Assembly (NCBI GenBank): GCA_003480725.1 | Contig: QUJQ01000010.1 | Coordinates: 1 to 8,168 of the forward strand | Source of the DNA: Clostridiaceae bacterium AM27-36LB | GTDB taxonomy: Bacteria > Bacillota > Clostridia > Lachnospirales > Lachnospiraceae | Direction: 5' to 3' | DNA length: 8,168 nucleotides | Shown: positions 6,439 through 8,168 of the stretch, piece by piece | Numbering within the stretch: position 1 is the stretch's first letter | Layout of the letters: each line of letters opens with the position of its first letter | Position numbers and translations under genes: made by a program | Notes under the pieces: model-generated | Told to the model about the DNA's origin: nothing | What the model saw: only the letters and a program-made list of their open reading frames with translations | Databases searched by the model: none

Positions 6439-6630
6439 ATGGAGCATATCAGATACAAGAAAGAAACCGAAGTCGTGACTTTTCAGGGAAAGGAAATCAC
6501 GCTGGAAAATCTCTCTCCGGTGTTCACGCCGGAGCAGGAAGCGGCAAAACGCCGGGAGCTGGAACAGCAGCTTTATGAGGTGTTCCGCAAGTATGCCAAC
6601 AAACGGCAGAGTGAGGAAGCCGGGGCATAA
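6439..6630 (+). CDS. conserved-looking 63-aa protein between relaxase and recombinase
   Basis: This small acidic protein has an N-terminal beta-like part (residues 1-28: RYKKETEVVTFQGKEITLENLSP at 5-27) and a C-terminal amphipathic helix (31-60) rich in E, K, R and Q. The ATG at 6439 follows GGAGG (6430-6434) with a 4-nt spacer; a TTG at 6415 in the same frame lacks a site. Its placement between mobV and the serine recombinase fits the small accessory proteins of Tn4451-like elements, but it does not clearly match TnpV or TnpW, so no name is given. It could be a recombination directionality factor or a regulator of the recombinase; nothing in the sequence decides this. A terminator follows it directly. 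Confidence 0.65.
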   Translation: MEHIRYKKETEVVTFQGKEITLENLSPVFTPEQEAAKRRELEQQLYEVFRKYANKRQSEEAGA

Positions 6631-6648
6631 GATTTTCCGAAGCCATCG

Positions 6649-6677
6649 TTGATTTGCGGGGCTGCTGACGGTATAAT
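6649..6677 (+). promoter_or_regulatory. promoter of the serine recombinase gene
   Basis: TTGATT (6649-6654) and a perfect TATAAT (6672-6677) are spaced by 17 bp. Transcription would begin near 6684, about 41 nt before the recombinase ATG. The -10 box lies in the loop of the terminator at 6658-6706, so transcripts started here contain only the 3' arm of that hairpin and would not be terminated by it. Confidence 0.75.
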
Positions 6678-6706
6678 AAAGGTGTCAGCAGCTCCGTTTC
6701 TTTTTT
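6658..6706 (+). terminator. Rho-independent terminator ending the mobilization operon
   Basis: GGGGCTGCTGAC (6658-6669) pairs with GTCAGCAGCTCC (6684-6695) over 12 bp with one G-U wobble, followed by GTTTCTTTTTT (6696-6706). It would stop read-through from the mob operon into the recombinase gene while leaving the recombinase promoter in its loop active. Confidence 0.85.
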
Positions 6707-6724
6707 AAGAAAAGGAGCGACAAT

Positions 6725-8168
6725 ATGAATAATCGAATAGACGCAATCTATGCAAGACAATCGGTGGACAAAAAGGACAGCATTTCCATTGAAAGCCAGA
6801 TTGAATTTTGCAAATATGAGTTGAAAGGCGGTAACTGCAAGGAATACACAGACAAAGGGTACAGCGGCAAGAACACAGACCGTCCGAAGTTTCAAGAACT
6901 GGTGCGGGACATCAAACGTGGCTTGATTGCAAAGGTCGTGGTTTACAAGCTCGACCGTATCAGCCGTTCCATTCTGGACTTTGCCAATATGATGGAGCTG
7001 TTCCAACAGTACAATGTAGAGTTTGTGTCCTCTACGGAAAAGTTTGATACCTCCACCCCGATGGGGCGGGCGATGCTGAATATCTGTATCGTGTTCGCCC
7101 AGCTTGAACGGGAAACCATACAGAAGCGGGTAACGGACGCTTATTACTCCCGCAGCCAACGTGGTTTCAAAATGGGTGGGAAAGCCCCCTACGGCTTCCA
7201 TACCGAGCCGATCAAGATGGACGGTATCAACACAAAAAAGCTGGTGGTAAACCAGGACGAAGCGGCAAATATCCGGCTGATGTTTGAGATGTACGCCCAG
7301 TCCACTACCTCCTACGGGGACATTACCCGGTACTTTGCGGAACAGGGGATTTTGTTCCATGGCAAAGAGCTGATACGCCCCACGCTGGCGCAGATGTTAC
7401 GCAATCCCGTCTATGTGCAGGCAGACCTTGATGTGTACGAATTTTTCAAAAGTCAAGGGACGGTCATTGTCAATGACGCTGCCGATTTTACGGGCATGAA
7501 CGGCTGCTATCTGTATCAAGGGCGGGATGTGAAGCCCAGCAAAAAGAACGACTTGAAAGACCAAATGTTGGTACTGGCTCCCCATGAGGGCATTGTCCCC
7601 TCCGACATCTGGCTGACCTGTCGTAAGAAGCTGATGAACAACATGAAAATCCAGTCTGCCCGAAAAGCCACCCACACATGGCTGGCGGGAAAAATCAAGT
7701 GCGGGAACTGCGGGTATGCCCTTATGAGCATTAACAATCCTGTGGGGAAGCAATATCTCCGCTGCACAAAACGGCTGGACAATAAAAGCTGTGCCGGGTG
7801 CGGGAAAATCATTACTTCGGAACTGGAAATGGTTGTTTATCAGCAGATGGTAAAGAAACTGGCAAGCTACAAGACGCTGACAGGCAGAAAGAAAGCGGCA
7901 AAGGCAAACCCGAAAATTGCAGCACTGCAAGTGGATCTTGCCCATGTGGACAGCGAGATTGAAAAGCTGGTGGACAGTCTAACGGGCGCAAACAATGTCC
8001 TGCTCTCCTATGTGAATGTAAAGATAGCGGAACTGGATGGGCGCAAACAGGAACTTGTGAAGCAGATAGCCGAGTTGACGGTGGAAGCCATTAGCCCGGA
8101 ACAGGTCAGCCAGATTTCCGGCTACCTCGACACTTGGGAGAATGTATCCTTTGACGACAAGCGGCGGG
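6725..8168 (+). CDS. large serine recombinase, TnpX/TndX-like (3' end outside window)
   Basis: 481 codons are visible and the frame is open at the window edge. ATG at 6725 follows AAAGGAG (6711-6717) with a 7-nt spacer. The N-terminal resolvase domain (about 4-145) has YARQS with catalytic Ser13, YSGKNTDRP at 46-54, the arginines of LDRISRS (R78, R81), TPMGRAMLNI (111-120) and FAQLERE (124-130). The Recombinase domain follows (about 150-300, with GGKAPYGF at 151-158), then a zinc ribbon with C326-x2-C329, C347, C356 and C359, and a coiled-coil region (about 365-455). Family members excise and insert integrative elements through a circular intermediate without needing a host recombinase. It is the last gene in the window, which fits placement near the right end of the element. 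Separate promoter and terminator isolate it from the mob genes. Confidence 0.95.
   Translation, partial: MNNRIDAIYARQSVDKKDSISIESQIEFCKYELKGGNCKEYTDKGYSGKNTDRPKFQELVRDIKRGLIAKVVVYKLDRISRSILDFANMMELFQQYNVEFVSSTEKFDTSTPMGRAMLNICIVFAQLERETIQKRVTDAYYSRSQRGFKMGGKAPYGFHTEPIKMDGINTKKLVVNQDEAANIRLMFEMYAQSTTSYGDITRYFAEQGILFHGKELIRPTLAQMLRNPVYVQADLDVYEFFKSQGTVIVNDAADFTGMNGCYLYQGRDVKPSKKNDLKDQMLVLAPHEGIVPSDIWLTCRKKLMNNMKIQSARKATHTWLAGKIKCGNCGYALMSINNPVGKQYLRCTKRLDNKSCAGCGKIITSELEMVVYQQMVKKLASYKTLTGRKKAAKANPKIAALQVDLAHVDSEIEKLVDSLTGANNVLLSYVNVKIAELDGRKQELVKQIAELTVEAISPEQVSQISGYLDTWENVSFDDKRR

Noticed and set aside
6524..7360. Minus-strand 278-codon open frame opposite the recombinase
   Set aside because: It is a shadow of the recombinase reading frame, crosses the terminator and promoter, and has no domain. 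The same holds for the minus-strand frame at 7397-7945.

Overview
The window looks like DNA from a Gram-positive gut-type Clostridia (Lachnospiraceae/Oscillospiraceae-like). The evidence is strong AGGAGG-type ribosome binding sites, SigA-like promoters with TGn-extended -10 boxes, and a gene set typical of mobilizable elements in that group: a Cys-rich VLP protein, a RepA_N-type initiator, a MobV relaxase and a TnpX-like large serine recombinase. The host assignment is inferred from gene families, not from a marker gene.

Layout. Bases 1-58 are the 3' end of a group II intron (end of domain V and a complete domain VI with bulged branch-point A). A promoter follows directly and drives a plus-strand gene (123-920) for a two-TM zinc-ribbon protein; its C-terminus may be replaced by element DNA. 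A strong, probably bidirectional hairpin terminator closes it. From about 960 to 1416 there is no gene. This stretch carries a recognisable pMV158/MobV-type origin of transfer (nic predicted between 1026 and 1027) and several inverted repeats. A minus-strand three-gene operon (3978 down to 1417) then encodes a CbrC/UPF0167-like protein, an XRE-type regulator and a leucine-rich-repeat-like protein. The last gene is visibly more AT-rich than the surrounding DNA, which suggests acquired cargo. A 23-bp sequence containing a perfect palindrome occurs on both sides of this cargo (1201-1223 and 4204-4226).

The mobilization backbone resumes on the plus strand: Cys_rich_VLP protein (4323-4736), a short RepA_N-domain protein that looks C-terminally truncated (4848-5243), the MobV relaxase (5427-6368), a possible 17-codon leader ORF, a 63-aa conserved-looking protein (6439-6630), and a large serine recombinase (6725 to beyond the window end). 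A terminator hairpin before the recombinase contains in its loop the -10 box of the recombinase promoter.

How it works together (inference from families): the serine recombinase would excise and integrate the element, MobV would nick the oriT at 1026/1027 so that a helper conjugative element can transfer it, and the cargo operon would travel as a passenger. The left boundary probably lies between about 850 and 975. The right boundary should lie downstream of the recombinase, outside the window. The cargo is the least explained part: a colicin-tolerance-family protein plus an LRR-like protein under an XRE regulator could be a tolerance/immunity cassette, but nothing in the sequence proves this.
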